A DNA stretch of 64,000 bases, from contig NZ_JPOG01000001.1 in NCBI RefSeq assembly GCF_000733765.1, positions 3,482,501-3,546,500 of the forward strand, given 5' to 3'. This DNA is from Algiphilus aromaticivorans DG1253. GTDB lineage: Bacteria; Pseudomonadota; Gammaproteobacteria; Nevskiales; Nevskiaceae. Both the position numbers and the translations under genes were made by a program. The notes under the pieces were generated by a model. It ran no database searches. It saw only the letters and a program-made list of their open reading frames with translations, and had not been told where the DNA came from. Below, in pieces: positions 34,947 to 44,175 of the stretch; within the stretch, counting starts at the first letter, position 1, and each line of letters starts with the position of its first letter.

Positions 34947-36185
34947 ATGAAACAGCAGGCCATTGTCGCCGGCGCGGGTATGACCCGCTTCGGCAATCAT
35001 CGCGACACCGGGCTCAAAGCGCTGGCGGGGGAGGCCATCCAGGCCGCCCTCGCCGACGCCGGCATCGACGCGCGGCAGCTGCAGGCTGCCTACATGGGCA
35101 ATGTCGCGGCCTCGGTCATCACCGGCCAGGTCTGCGTGCCGGGCCAGATGGCGCTGCGCGAGCTGGGTGTGGGCCGCATCCCGGTGGTCAATGTCGAGAA
35201 CGCCTGCGCCACGGCCTCCACTGCCTTCGAGCAGGCCTGCTCGATGATCACGCTGGGTCGCTACGACATCGTGCTCGCCTGCGGCTACGAGAAGCTTTAC
35301 CACGAGGACAAGCAGCGCACCTTCTCGGCCTTCACCGGTGCGGTGGACATCGAGAACATGGACGCGGTGCTGGCCGATATCACCGAGCGCGTGCAGGCCG
35401 CCGGCATCGAGGCCGATCTGGAAGGCGCCGGCAAGACGCGCTCGCTGTTCATGGATATCTACGTGGCCTGGGCCGTCGAGCACATGAAGCGCTACGGCAC
35501 CACCCGCGAGCAGTTCGCGGCGGTGTCGGCGAAGAATTCCTTTCACGGCAGCCTGAATGCGCGGGCGCAGTACCGCGAGGAGCTGACTGTGGAGGACGTG
35601 CTGGGCGCGCGCGAGATCGCCTGGCCGCTGACCCTGCCGATGTGCTCGCCGGTCGGCGACGGCGCGGCGGCCGTGGTGCTGGTCAGCGAGCGCAAGGCGC
35701 GTGAGCTGGGCCTGGGCGACAAGGCGGTGCGCGTGGCCTCCAGCGTGCTCGCCAGCGGCTGGGACTACACCGCCGAGGACGACGTCGAGCTGCCCGAGGT
35801 GGTCGCCCGCCAGGCCTACGAAGAAGCCGGTGTCGGCCCCGAGGATCTGAGTTGTGTCGAGCTGCACGACGCCTCGGCGCCCTCCGAACTCATCTACTAC
35901 GAACATCTGGGGCTCTGCGAGAAAGGCGATGGTGGCGCACTCATCGAATCCGGCGCCACACGCCTGGGCGGCCGCGTCCCGGTGAATACCTCCGGCGGCC
36001 TGCTGCGCAAGGGGCACCCCATCGGCGCCACCGGCATTGCCCAGATCGTCGAGCTCACCGAGCAGCTGCGCGGCACGGCGGGTGACCGCCAGGTCGAAGG
36101 CGCGCGCGTCGCACTCGCCGAAAACGGTGGTGGCTACATCGGCCGTGACGCGGCTGCCCTGGTCGTCAGCATCCTGACCCGATAG
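34947..36185 (+). CDS. SCPx/lipid-transfer-type thiolase
   Basis: 412 residues. It belongs to the thiolase superfamily, SCP2-thiolase branch: nucleophilic Cys in VENACATASTAFEQ (about residue 88) and base His in GGLLRKGHPIGATG (about 357). The second Cys (CxG/CxH region) is not seen; the C-terminus reads ENGGGYIG, as usual for this branch. Such enzymes cleave 3-ketoacyl-CoAs, often branched or sterol/terpenoid side chains, or in Ltp-type members act as retro-aldolases. Choice between these is not possible here. It lies 42 bp after the dehydrogenase and 13 bp before the ligase. Confidence 0.88.
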   Translation: MKQQAIVAGAGMTRFGNHRDTGLKALAGEAIQAALADAGIDARQLQAAYMGNVAASVITGQVCVPGQMALRELGVGRIPVVNVENACATASTAFEQACSMITLGRYDIVLACGYEKLYHEDKQRTFSAFTGAVDIENMDAVLADITERVQAAGIEADLEGAGKTRSLFMDIYVAWAVEHMKRYGTTREQFAAVSAKNSFHGSLNARAQYREELTVEDVLGAREIAWPLTLPMCSPVGDGAAAVVLVSERKARELGLGDKAVRVASSVLASGWDYTAEDDVELPEVVARQAYEEAGVGPEDLSCVELHDASAPSELIYYEHLGLCEKGDGGALIESGATRLGGRVPVNTSGGLLRKGHPIGATGIAQIVELTEQLRGTAGDRQVEGARVALAENGGGYIGRDAAALVVSILTR

Positions 36186-36198
36186 AGACGAGGCCAAA

Positions 36199-37818
36199 AT
36201 GGAAGAACGCAACGAGCTGATTCTCGGCCACATCATCGAAGACTGGGCCGAACGCGACCCCGACCGTCAGATCCTGACCTTCGTCGAGATCGGCGCCGAC
36301 GGTGGCTTCATCGAGACCACGCGCAGCTACCAGCAGCTGCTGGACAACGGCCGGCGACTGGGTCAGGCGCTGCAGGAAGCCGGCATGGGCTCGGGCAAGC
36401 GTTTCGGCATCATGCTGCAGAACCACGCCGAGTTCGTCGACGCCATGGTGGCGAGTTCGGTGGCAGACACGGTCTTCGTCCCCATCGACCCGCGCACGCA
36501 GGGCGACAAGCTGCGCTATATGCTCGACTTCGCCGAGTGCGAAGGGTTGGTCACTGCCGACTACGCCCTCGATCAGGTGCTGGCGATACTGCCCAAGCTA
36601 CCGCACCTGCGCTGGGTCTGGGTGCTGGGCAGCGGCGAGCTGCCCGCCGAGCTGCCAAATGCCCAGCGCGTCGACGATCTGCTGAATAGGCCGGTGCCGG
36701 ATCTGCCCATGGCCGCGCAGGATCCGAATGCGCCCATGCAGATGCTCTACACCTCAGGTACCACCGGGGACCCGAAAGCCATCCTCGCGCCCTATGCGCG
36801 CTGTGGTGGCATTGCCTCGCTGGGCTCGGTCATTGGCCTGCGCGAGGACGACCGCCCCTATACGGGACTGTCGCTGACGCATGCCAACGCCCAGCTCATC
36901 ACGCTGGGCAATGCGCTGAAGATGGGTACGCCGTGCGTCATCTCGCGCAAGTTCACGAAGTCGCGGCTGTGGGACATAACACGTCATTACGGTTGCACGA
37001 TGTTCAACCTGCTCGGCGGCATGACCACCGCCATCTACAGCGAGCCACGCAAGCCCGACGACGCTGATAACCCGGTGCGCTACGTGCTGGCTGCCGGGAT
37101 GCCGGCGCAGATCTGGGAGTCCTTCGCCGAGCGCTTTGACGTCGACATCTTCGAGTTCTATGCCACGGCCGAGGGCGGCATGTGCATGAACCCGCCCGGC
37201 ACCGGCCCGGTGGGCAGCATCGGCCGGCCACCGCCCACGATGACGGCGCGGGTGGTCGACGAGGACGACAAGGACTGCCCGCCCGGCGTGCCCGGCGAGC
37301 TGATCTTCCGCAACGCCGACGGCAGCGTCGCGCCGGTGGCCTACTACAAGAATGCCGAGGCTTCCGAGAAGAAGACGGCCGGCGGCTGGTTCCGCTCCGG
37401 CGACATCGGCAGCGTCGACGAAGACGGCTGGTTCTTCTTCCACTTCCGCAAGGGAAGCGCGATCCGCCACAACGGCGACTTCATCAATCCGGCCTTCGTC
37501 GAGAAGACGATGGCGGAGCACGACAGCGTCGACGACGTCTTCGTCTACGGCGTGCCGGCCGCCAACGGCGTGCCGGGGGAGAAGGATGTCGTAGCGGCCA
37601 TCGTGCCCCGCGACGATGCAGCCTTCGATTCCGCGGAGCTATTCAAGCACTGCCGCGCGAGCCTGGAGCGCAACTTCGTGCCCAGCTACATCCAGGTCAT
37701 GGATGAGATTCCCAAGACCGCCTCCGAAAAACCGCAGGAGCGCTTCTGTCTCGAAGCTTTCGAGAAGCATCAGGAGCGCGTCCACACCGACACCGAAACT
37801 CTCAGAAAGCAAGCGTGA
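36199..37818 (+). CDS. Acyl-CoA synthetase, CaiC-like
   Basis: 539 residues. AMP-forming ligase: YTSGTTGDPKAI (P-loop, about residue 185), EFYATAEGGM in the core, WFRSGDIGSVDEDGWFFF hinge and the catalytic Lys in IPKTASEKPQERF near the end. The general look (short N-domain, SIGRPPP..) is closest to carnitine/crotonobetaine-CoA-ligase-like proteins. It likely activates the acid degraded by this operon. It differs clearly from the ligase at 21493, so the window encodes two separate acid-activation steps. The start follows GACGAGG by about 6 nt. Confidence 0.9.
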   Translation: MEERNELILGHIIEDWAERDPDRQILTFVEIGADGGFIETTRSYQQLLDNGRRLGQALQEAGMGSGKRFGIMLQNHAEFVDAMVASSVADTVFVPIDPRTQGDKLRYMLDFAECEGLVTADYALDQVLAILPKLPHLRWVWVLGSGELPAELPNAQRVDDLLNRPVPDLPMAAQDPNAPMQMLYTSGTTGDPKAILAPYARCGGIASLGSVIGLREDDRPYTGLSLTHANAQLITLGNALKMGTPCVISRKFTKSRLWDITRHYGCTMFNLLGGMTTAIYSEPRKPDDADNPVRYVLAAGMPAQIWESFAERFDVDIFEFYATAEGGMCMNPPGTGPVGSIGRPPPTMTARVVDEDDKDCPPGVPGELIFRNADGSVAPVAYYKNAEASEKKTAGGWFRSGDIGSVDEDGWFFFHFRKGSAIRHNGDFINPAFVEKTMAEHDSVDDVFVYGVPAANGVPGEKDVVAAIVPRDDAAFDSAELFKHCRASLERNFVPSYIQVMDEIPKTASEKPQERFCLEAFEKHQERVHTDTETLRKQA

Positions 37819-37828
37819 GGAGAAAACA

Positions 37829-38941
37829 ATGAGCAAACCACAGGTCGTTATCTACGGGGCAAGTGGCTACACCGGCAAGCTGATCGCCTGGCATCTGGCC
37901 GAGCGCGACATCCCTTTCATCGCCGCTGGCCGCGACGCCAAGCGGCTGGAAGAGGAAATGGCCAAGGTGCCCGAGCTGAAGGGCCATCATTACGAGTGCG
38001 TGGCCTGCCCGCTGGAAGAAAAGGCCATGACCGAGCTCTTCAGCGGCACGACCGTGGTCTACAACATCGTCGGCCCCTTCATGCAGCTTTCCGAGCCGGT
38101 CGTGAAGGCCTGCCTGGCTGCCGGCGTCCACTACCTGGACACCACCGGTGAGCAGGACTGGATCATGATGCTGGAGGATAAGTACGGCGACGCCTTCAAG
38201 GCCAAGGATCTGCTGCTCTGCCCAGCCAATGCCTATATGTGGACGGCCGGCGAGATCGCCGCCGAGATTGCTCTGGAGACGCCGGGCGTCGACACCCTCG
38301 ACATCCTCTACCTGGCGGACTCCAACACCAGCGTCGCCTCGACAGCCTCCTTCCTGCGCATGTGCTGCCGCGACCAGTACTACCTGAAGAACAATGCGTT
38401 AGAGGTCTGGCCGCACACCAAGGATTACACCGTCAGCGTCCCCGGCATGAATCAGACCTATCAGGCGGTGCCGTGGAGCGGCGCCGCCGAGCCGGTCTGG
38501 TACCGCACCGATGATCGCGTGCGCAACTGCGAGGTGCTGGTGGCCTTCAAGAACCGCGACATCATGAACTGGGTCGTCGGCCGCATCACCGAGTGGTATG
38601 AAAAGCACCGCGACATGCCGCGCGAGGAATTCGAGAAGATCAGCAATGATTGGGGCCGCGGTCTGGTCAGCGAGGAGCCCGCGCGCGAGGTGCGCGAGGA
38701 GAACCGCAGCATCCTCACTTGCCACGCACGCGGCAACACCGCTTCGCGCACGGTGGTGCTGCGCGGCAACTCGCCCTACATCCAGGCCGGCGTCTGGGCC
38801 GCCGAGTCGCTGCGCCGCATCCTGATCGGGAAGCTGCGCGCCACCGGCTTCGCCTCGCCCTGCAAGGCCTTCGGTCATCGCGAGCTGCTCGCTGCCACCG
38901 TCGAGTGTGGTTACCTGACCTGGACCGACACCGCGAACTGA
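37829..38941 (+). CDS. Saccharopine-dehydrogenase-family reductase
   Basis: 370 residues from ATG 37829 (GTGAGGAG upstream, 10 bp after the ligase stop). The N-terminal Rossmann domain VVIYGASGYTGKLIAWHLAE is typical of saccharopine-dehydrogenase NADP-binding proteins and of trans-acting enoyl reductases. Middle motifs include VYNIVGPFMQLSEPVVKACL and GVHYLDTTGEQDWI. The C-terminal half is specific to a catabolic subfamily (possibly DUF5938). Probable role: NAD(P)H-dependent reduction or oxidation of an acyl or cyclic intermediate. No substrate is known. True lysine biosynthesis is unlikely given the operon. Confidence 0.82.
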   Translation: MSKPQVVIYGASGYTGKLIAWHLAERDIPFIAAGRDAKRLEEEMAKVPELKGHHYECVACPLEEKAMTELFSGTTVVYNIVGPFMQLSEPVVKACLAAGVHYLDTTGEQDWIMMLEDKYGDAFKAKDLLLCPANAYMWTAGEIAAEIALETPGVDTLDILYLADSNTSVASTASFLRMCCRDQYYLKNNALEVWPHTKDYTVSVPGMNQTYQAVPWSGAAEPVWYRTDDRVRNCEVLVAFKNRDIMNWVVGRITEWYEKHRDMPREEFEKISNDWGRGLVSEEPAREVREENRSILTCHARGNTASRTVVLRGNSPYIQAGVWAAESLRRILIGKLRATGFASPCKAFGHRELLAATVECGYLTWTDTAN

Positions 38942-38998
38942 AGCGGACCAGGCGCGGGCCCGAAACGGCCCGCGCCAACCAAAAGATAGGCGGCAGCT

Positions 38999-39766
38999 AT
39001 GGGACGACTGCAAGGCAGGAACGCGCTGGTCACCGGCGGCGCGCGGGGACTCGGCGAGGCGCAGTGCCAAGCGCTGGTACGCGAAGGCGCACGCGTCGTC
39101 ATCGCAGATATCGATGTCGCGGCAGGCGACGCGCTCGCCGCGCGCATCAACGGCGAGGGCGGTCACGCGCTAGCGCTGGAGCTGGATGTCACCAATGAGT
39201 CGCAGTGGGAGCGCGTCATGCAGCTCGCCACCGAGGAACTGGGCGCGCTGGATATCCTCGTCAACAACGCAGGCATAGCCGCTCTCGGTAGCGCTGAGGA
39301 CACCACGCTGGAGGATTGGCGGCGCGTCATGGCCGTCAATCTCGACGGTGTCTTCCTCGGCACGCGTGCTGGCATCCGCGCCATGAAGCAGCGCGGCGGG
39401 GCGATCATCAATATCTCCTCGATCAAGGGCATCATCGCCGACACCTTCACTGCCGCCTATGACGCCTCCAAGGCCGGCGTGCGCAACTTCACCAAGTCCG
39501 CTGCGCTGCACTGCGCGCACAGCGGCTACGGCATCCGCGTCAACAGCGTGCACCCCAGCTACATCATGACTGACATGGTCAAGGATGCCGCCAGCACGAT
39601 GCCCGACCCCGACGGCTTCATGGCCGAGCTGCTCGCCAAGCATCCCATGGGGCGCCTCTGCGAGCCCGAGGATGTGGCCAATGCGGTCGTGTACCTGGCT
39701 TCCGATGAGTCCGGCTACGTCAATGGCAGCGAGATCGTCGTCGACGGGGGCTATACCGCCCAGTAG
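38999..39766 (+). CDS. Short-chain dehydrogenase/reductase
   Basis: 255 residues, classical SDR. Cofactor motif GGARGLGEAQ near residue 13, NNAGIA near 91, catalytic Ser in NISSIKG and Tyr/Lys in YDASKAG, C-terminal GSEIVVDGGYTAQ. The acidic residue after the second strand (ADID) suggests NAD(H) rather than NADP(H). It resembles cyclopentanol/20-beta-hydroxysteroid dehydrogenases. It would oxidise a secondary alcohol in the pathway, such as a 3-hydroxyacyl or ring hydroxyl. Last gene of the operon, 57 bp after the reductase, convergent with the CYP153 gene. Confidence 0.9.
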   Translation: MGRLQGRNALVTGGARGLGEAQCQALVREGARVVIADIDVAAGDALAARINGEGGHALALELDVTNESQWERVMQLATEELGALDILVNNAGIAALGSAEDTTLEDWRRVMAVNLDGVFLGTRAGIRAMKQRGGAIINISSIKGIIADTFTAAYDASKAGVRNFTKSAALHCAHSGYGIRVNSVHPSYIMTDMVKDAASTMPDPDGFMAELLAKHPMGRLCEPEDVANAVVYLASDESGYVNGSEIVVDGGYTAQ

Positions 39767-39858
39767 TCGTTACTTCTGCGCGGCGTCGCTCCCGGCTCGA
39801 GCAGTGCGCGGATGCATCGATGCCTTCGTGCTTGGCGGAGGCCTGGCGCAGGCGCGTC

Positions 39859-41241
39859 TTAGGACTTGGTGTGCAACCGCACCATCATGCGCGAATAGCC
39901 GCGTACGAAGTTCGACTGCACGTATTCGGGTTCGCCCAGCACTTCGATGCGGTCGAAACGCGTCAACAGCTCTTCCCAGAGGATGCGCAGCTGCATCTCG
40001 GCCAGGCGATTGCCCATGCAGCGGTGGATGCCGAATCCGAAGGACAGGTGATTGCGCGCCCCCTTGCGGTCGATGATGAAGGCGTCCGGATCCTCGATCA
40101 TCCGCTCGTCGCGGTTGCCGGAGGCGTACCACATCACCACCTTGTCGCCCTTGCGGATGGTCTGACCCTGCAGTTCCACATCCTGCTTGGCAACCCGCCG
40201 CATGTAGGCCAACGGCGTCTGCCAGCGGATGATCTCCGAAACCATGTTGGGAATGAGTTCGGGATGGACCTTGAGCTTGTCGAACTCTTCGGGAAACTGG
40301 TTGAGCGCGAGCACACCGCCGGTCATGGAGTTGCGGGTGGTGTCGTTGCCGCCGACGATCAACAGCGCCAGATTGCCGAGGAACTCCATCGGCCGATGGA
40401 TCAAGTCCTTGGTGTCGTCGTTGTTGAGCATGAGGCTGATCACGTCGAAGCCCGGCGCCTCCCCTGCTTGCTGCCGGGCTTGCTTGGCGTGCCACAGGCC
40501 CGAGAATGCCTTCGCCACCTCGGCGACTGCGGGGAACAGCTTGTCGCGGTCTGCCAGGCCCCCGGTTGTTTCCGGGCTGGCTGCGGCGATATCCGACCAC
40601 TGCACTAGCTTGTGGCGCTCTTCGTAGGGGAAATCCAGCAAGGTCGCCAGCATGCGCGCGGTCAGCTCGATGGACACCGTGCGCACCCAATCGAAGGGCT
40701 GATTCAGCGGAAGGCCGTCCAGCACTTCCTGGGTGCGCTGGCGAATCAGGTTTTCCATCTCCTTGAGATTCTGTGGCGCCACCACCCCCTGCACCGCGTT
40801 GCGCTGCTGGGTATGCCGGGGCGGATCCATAGCGATAAAGGTTTCCACCGCCAGACCCGGCGGCCGATCCCCGAGCGTGATGATGGGCTCGGCGGAAAAC
40901 AGGTCGTGGCTCTTGTCGACAAAGCGGATGTCTTCGTAGCGCGTGATGGACCAGAACGGGCCGAAGGGGCTGTTCTTCTGATAATGCACGGGCTGCTCGT
41001 CGCGCAGTCGCTGGTAGTACGAGCGCCACAAACCCTGCCGCCAGAGAAAGGGGTTGCTGAGGTCGATGTCCTCGATCTTCAGTCTGGATGCCTCGGGCAG
41101 GGGGGCTTCTGCAAAGGCGGGTGCCGGCGGCGCCAGGCCCGCTTTCTCAAACATCTGCTGGCCCAGCTGCGCGGCCTTGATCTGCCAATGCATGGGCACT
41201 ACGGAAGCGCTCAGGTTCATCACGGTGGTTGCGATACGCAT
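39859..41241 (-). CDS. Cytochrome P450 CYP153A, alkane terminal hydroxylase
   Basis: 460 residues from ATG 41241 (GGGAG 7 nt upstream). It reads collinear with CYP153A enzymes known to me: NPFLWRQGLWRSYYQRLRDE, HYQKNSPFGPFWSITRYEDI, ETFIAMDPPRH, I-helix GGNDTTRNSMTGG, MRRVAKQDVELQGQTIRKGD, and heme-binding FGFGIHRCMGN (Cys about 408). These soluble P450s hydroxylate the terminal carbon of medium/long alkanes or fatty acids. The [2Fe-2S] ferredoxin gene lies 14 bp upstream in the same operon. No ferredoxin reductase is adjacent. The divergent AraC gene matches the arrangement in Alcanivorax-type CYP153 clusters. Confidence 0.95.
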   Translation of the reverse strand: MRIATTVMNLSASVVPMHWQIKAAQLGQQMFEKAGLAPPAPAFAEAPLPEASRLKIEDIDLSNPFLWRQGLWRSYYQRLRDEQPVHYQKNSPFGPFWSITRYEDIRFVDKSHDLFSAEPIITLGDRPPGLAVETFIAMDPPRHTQQRNAVQGVVAPQNLKEMENLIRQRTQEVLDGLPLNQPFDWVRTVSIELTARMLATLLDFPYEERHKLVQWSDIAAASPETTGGLADRDKLFPAVAEVAKAFSGLWHAKQARQQAGEAPGFDVISLMLNNDDTKDLIHRPMEFLGNLALLIVGGNDTTRNSMTGGVLALNQFPEEFDKLKVHPELIPNMVSEIIRWQTPLAYMRRVAKQDVELQGQTIRKGDKVVMWYASGNRDERMIEDPDAFIIDRKGARNHLSFGFGIHRCMGNRLAEMQLRILWEELLTRFDRIEVLGEPEYVQSNFVRGYSRMMVRLHTKS

Positions 41242-41255
41242 ATTCGGTACTCCCG

Positions 41256-41576
41256 TCACATCTGGAACTCGGGAAGACGAAGCACCAGGCCATCGAGCGC
41301 ATCCGTCACCTTGATCTGGCACGCCAAGCGGGAAGTGCTGGCCCCTTCGGGCGTCATTTCCAGCATCTGTCGCTCCTCGCTGCTCATCCCGCCGGTCCGG
41401 TCGAACCACGCCGCATCCACAATCACGTGACAGGTCCCGCAGGCACACTCGCCGCCGCAGTCGGCATCGATACCCGGAACCATGTTCTCGGCTGCATGCT
41501 GCATCACGGATTTTCCTGCCTCCAGCTCGATATCGTGCTGAGTGCCGTCGTGCTCAATGAAGATGAGTTTCGCCAC
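41256..41576 (-). CDS. [2Fe-2S] ferredoxin for CYP153
   Basis: 106 residues from GTG 41576, chosen because AGGAGG is 8 nt upstream; the frame is open further but the extra residues are not conserved. Adrenodoxin/putidaredoxin type: the cluster ligands are in DADCGGECACGTCHV (C-x5-C-x2-C) plus SRLACQ. It carries electrons from a flavoprotein reductase to the P450. First gene of the CYP153 operon. Confidence 0.95.
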   Translation of the reverse strand: MAKLIFIEHDGTQHDIELEAGKSVMQHAAENMVPGIDADCGGECACGTCHVIVDAAWFDRTGGMSSEERQMLEMTPEGASTSRLACQIKVTDALDGLVLRLPEFQM

Positions 41577-41607
41577 GTCATGTTCCTCCTCTGTCTGATG
41601 ATCTCGG

Positions 41608-41645
41608 GGCACCGCTCACGGCGGTGCCTCCGGTGCATGCCGGAG
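41608..41645. promoter_or_regulatory. Two adjacent hairpins/inverted repeats in the ferredoxin-araC gap
   Basis: GGCACCGC (41608-41615) with GCGGTGCC (41621-41628), then CTCCGG (41628-41633) with CCGGAG (41640-41645), sharing one base. They sit 32-69 bp upstream of the ferredoxin GTG. They could be AraC-type operator elements or leader RNA structures. Confidence 0.45.
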
Positions 41646-41689
41646 AGATTGCTCGCAGCGGGCGCAGGGCAACAGGTCGGGAATTGACA

Positions 41690-42784
41690 GTGGGGAGTCA
41701 TTTCAAGACACTCTCAAGAGATTCTCGGCGGTTGCTCACCCTGATCACGCCTACGCCCCCCGACGGCAGCATCACCTGCGCCAGCATCCCGACCACCTAC
41801 ACCCGCGTGATCGCGCAGGAGCTGGGCATGCACGCCCGGGAACTGCCAAGGCTGCTGCTTGCCACCACATTGACCGTGGAGACGCTGCTGGACGAGCACA
41901 CGCGGTTGAGCGGCGAGGAACAGATCCAGATTCTGGAGAACGCCCTGCAGCTCTCGCCCGACCCAGGCCTTGGGCTGCGGGTGGGCCGCCGGCTAACTCC
42001 CGCAGCGCATGGTCCCATGGGCTATCTGGCCAGCAGCAGCCCCAATCTGCTGGCCGCCCTACAAGCGTTTCAGACCTTCGTGCCGACTCGCTTGAGCTTT
42101 GCCCGACTGGAATTGCATCCGGTCGACACAGACATGGTGGTCGAATGCCACTTCGACCAGGAGATGCGCCCGGAAGTCAGTCGATTCTTGGCAGAAACCT
42201 GTGCGGCCGCTTTTTTCGCCTGCGCCGAATTCATCATCGGGCGGCCCGTCGACGAAGCTGAAACGCACTTCACCCATCCCGACCCCGGCCCGGATATGGA
42301 CTACCGGCACTACCTGCCGGGCCGGGTGCTGTGCGCCAGTGAACAGATGGTCCTGCGCATTCCCATGACGGTCTGCGAGATTCCCAATGTCCTGGCCAAT
42401 CACGAGAGCTATGCGCTGGCGCAGACTCAGTGCGAAAGGCTGCTGGCCGAGCTTCGCGCGCATCCGCACAGCCTTCGCCGGAAGATCGAGACCATGATGC
42501 TGTCGTACCCGAGCGGTTCCCTGACCGAAGAAGCAGCCGCCGCAGCCTTGTTCATCAGTAAGCGTACGCTGGCGCGAAGGCTCAAGTCCGAGGGCACAGG
42601 CTTTCGCGAGATCCGCGACGACATCCTCGCGCGCCAGGCAAAGAATCACTTACTGGACAACCGGCTGTCAGTGGATGCCACAGCGGCACTATTGAACTAC
42701 CACGACAGCGCCAATTTTCGACGCGCCTTCAAGCGCTGGTTCGGTGTCTCACCGGATCAGTATCGACTCGGCCATCTGCGTTGA
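41690..42784 (+). CDS. AraC-family regulator (OruR/arabinose-binding-like N-domain)
   Basis: 364 residues if GTG 41690 is used; this start lacks a clear ribosome site and later starts are possible. The N-terminal ligand domain (GYLASSSPNLLAALQAF, FVPTRLSF) is of the type found in OruR-like regulators. The C-terminal AraC double helix-turn-helix reads TEEAAAAALFISKRTLARRLKSEG and ends SANFRRAFKRWFGVSPDQYR. AraC genes sit divergently beside CYP153-ferredoxin operons in alkane degraders and respond to alkanes or their products. The likely target is the ferredoxin-CYP153 promoter. Confidence 0.87.
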   Translation: MGSHFKTLSRDSRRLLTLITPTPPDGSITCASIPTTYTRVIAQELGMHARELPRLLLATTLTVETLLDEHTRLSGEEQIQILENALQLSPDPGLGLRVGRRLTPAAHGPMGYLASSSPNLLAALQAFQTFVPTRLSFARLELHPVDTDMVVECHFDQEMRPEVSRFLAETCAAAFFACAEFIIGRPVDEAETHFTHPDPGPDMDYRHYLPGRVLCASEQMVLRIPMTVCEIPNVLANHESYALAQTQCERLLAELRAHPHSLRRKIETMMLSYPSGSLTEEAAAAALFISKRTLARRLKSEGTGFREIRDDILARQAKNHLLDNRLSVDATAALLNYHDSANFRRAFKRWFGVSPDQYRLGHLR

Positions 42785-43106
42785 CGACCGGCCGCCGTGC
42801 TGCCCCCACTGCAAGACGGCAGCCGCATGGGCTCGCAATGCGCCAGCCCGATTCTTTCGCAGGGCCCGCACTTCGAGAGGTCCGCGTGATGAGCGGATCA
42901 ACTCGGTGTCGCCGCTTGCCGCGTCGGCGTGTCGGCGCGCCGTATCGTCGGCTGCCGGGGCCGGTCCGCAACAGATTGCCCTGCAGAACGCAGCGTGACG
43001 CGAAGCCATCGGCATCCGGTCAGCTTGGCGGTATCAACCAGCAACGATGGCAGGTATCTGGTCCACGGCGCCGGCCCACCCTTATTGGCGGGCCGGTGAT
43101 CGGGGC
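42785..43106. other. Gap of 322 bp between convergent genes
   Basis: Between the araC stop and the end of the minus-strand MDR gene. I see no gene, clear terminator or repeat; only open frames with unlikely composition. Confidence 0.5.
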
Positions 43107-44120
43107 TTAGTCGCCGTAGCTCAGGCAGATCTTGCCGAAGTGTTTCTGCGATTCCTGATAGCGGAAGGCGTCGGCGATCTGCTCCAGCGGGAAGCTGCGG
43201 TCGATGATCGGCTTGATGCCAGTGGCTTCCAGCGCCGCCACCATGTCGAGCTGCTGCTCGCGGCTGCCCACCGTGATGCCCTTGAGGCGGATCTGCTTGA
43301 CCATCATCGATGCGGTCGGGATGTCACCGCTCATGCCGGTGAGCACGCCGATCAGCGCGACATGGCCGGCGTCACGGCAGGCCGCGAAGGACTGCGCCAG
43401 GTTGCCGGGGCCGCCGACGTCGACGACGTGGTCGACGCCGCCGGCGGGGCACAGCGCGGCCGCTGCCTTGCCCCATTCCGGTGTGTCGCGGTAGTTGATC
43501 AGGTGATCAGCGCCCAGCGCCCGCAGTCGCTCCAGTTTCTCGTTGGAGGAGGAGGTCGCGATGACCTTGGCACCAGCGGCCTTGGCCAGCTGCAGCGCGA
43601 AGATCGATACGCCGCCGGTGCCCTGCACCAGCACGGTTTCGCCTGGCTGCAACCTACCCTCGACGAAGAGCGCGCGCCAGGCGGTGACCGCAGCGCAGGG
43701 CAGCGTGGCGGCTTCTTCGAAGCTGTAGCCCTCGGGGATCCGCGTGAAAGCGGTCTCCGCGTTGCAGACCTGCTCGGCCGCGTAGCCTTGTGCGGTGTCT
43801 CCCGGAATGTTCGCCCAGCACTTGGCGTGGACAGGGCGACCGGAGTGCCACAGCGGGAAGAAGGTACTCATCACCCGGTCGCCCGGCGCGAAGAGGGTGA
43901 CGCCGTCGCCGACGGCCTCGACTTCGCCGGCAACATCCGACATCGGGATGCGACCGTCCTCGGTGGGCGCGGCCCCGGCGGCCACGAGGTAGTCATGGAA
44001 ATTCAGGGAGCTGGCGCGGGCACGGACGCGGATCTCGCCCGGACCCGGCTGCGGAGTCTCGGCTTCGGTCAGCTCCAGCTTGTCGAGACCGCCGGGTTTG
44101 CGCAGGCGAATGGCTTTCAT
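43107..44120 (-). CDS. Zinc-free MDR-family NAD(P)-dependent oxidoreductase
   Basis: 337 residues from ATG 44120 (GAGGTG 5 nt upstream). Medium-chain dehydrogenase/reductase of the quinone-oxidoreductase type: N-terminal GroES-like domain (SLNFHDYLVAAG, DVAGEVEAVGDGVT), then the cofactor motif VLVQGTGGVSIFALQLAKAAGA. The zinc-ligand pattern of alcohol dehydrogenases is missing. It reduces quinones, enones or aldehydes, or oxidises alcohols; not decidable. Last gene of the minus operon SDR-MDR led by a small membrane protein and promoter site 3. Confidence 0.85.
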   Translation of the reverse strand: MKAIRLRKPGGLDKLELTEAETPQPGPGEIRVRARASSLNFHDYLVAAGAAPTEDGRIPMSDVAGEVEAVGDGVTLFAPGDRVMSTFFPLWHSGRPVHAKCWANIPGDTAQGYAAEQVCNAETAFTRIPEGYSFEEAATLPCAAVTAWRALFVEGRLQPGETVLVQGTGGVSIFALQLAKAAGAKVIATSSSNEKLERLRALGADHLINYRDTPEWGKAAAALCPAGGVDHVVDVGGPGNLAQSFAACRDAGHVALIGVLTGMSGDIPTASMMVKQIRLKGITVGSREQQLDMVAALEATGIKPIIDRSFPLEQIADAFRYQESQKHFGKICLSYGD

Positions 44121-44175
44121 GGACACCTCTTGGAAATTGGAAAGGAAGCGGGCGACGGTCTGGCCACCCTGCCGG

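Noticed and set aside
34302-36236. 644-codon minus-strand frame over dehydrogenase and thiolase
   Set aside because: Antisense to two well-defined enzymes, no recognisable motif.
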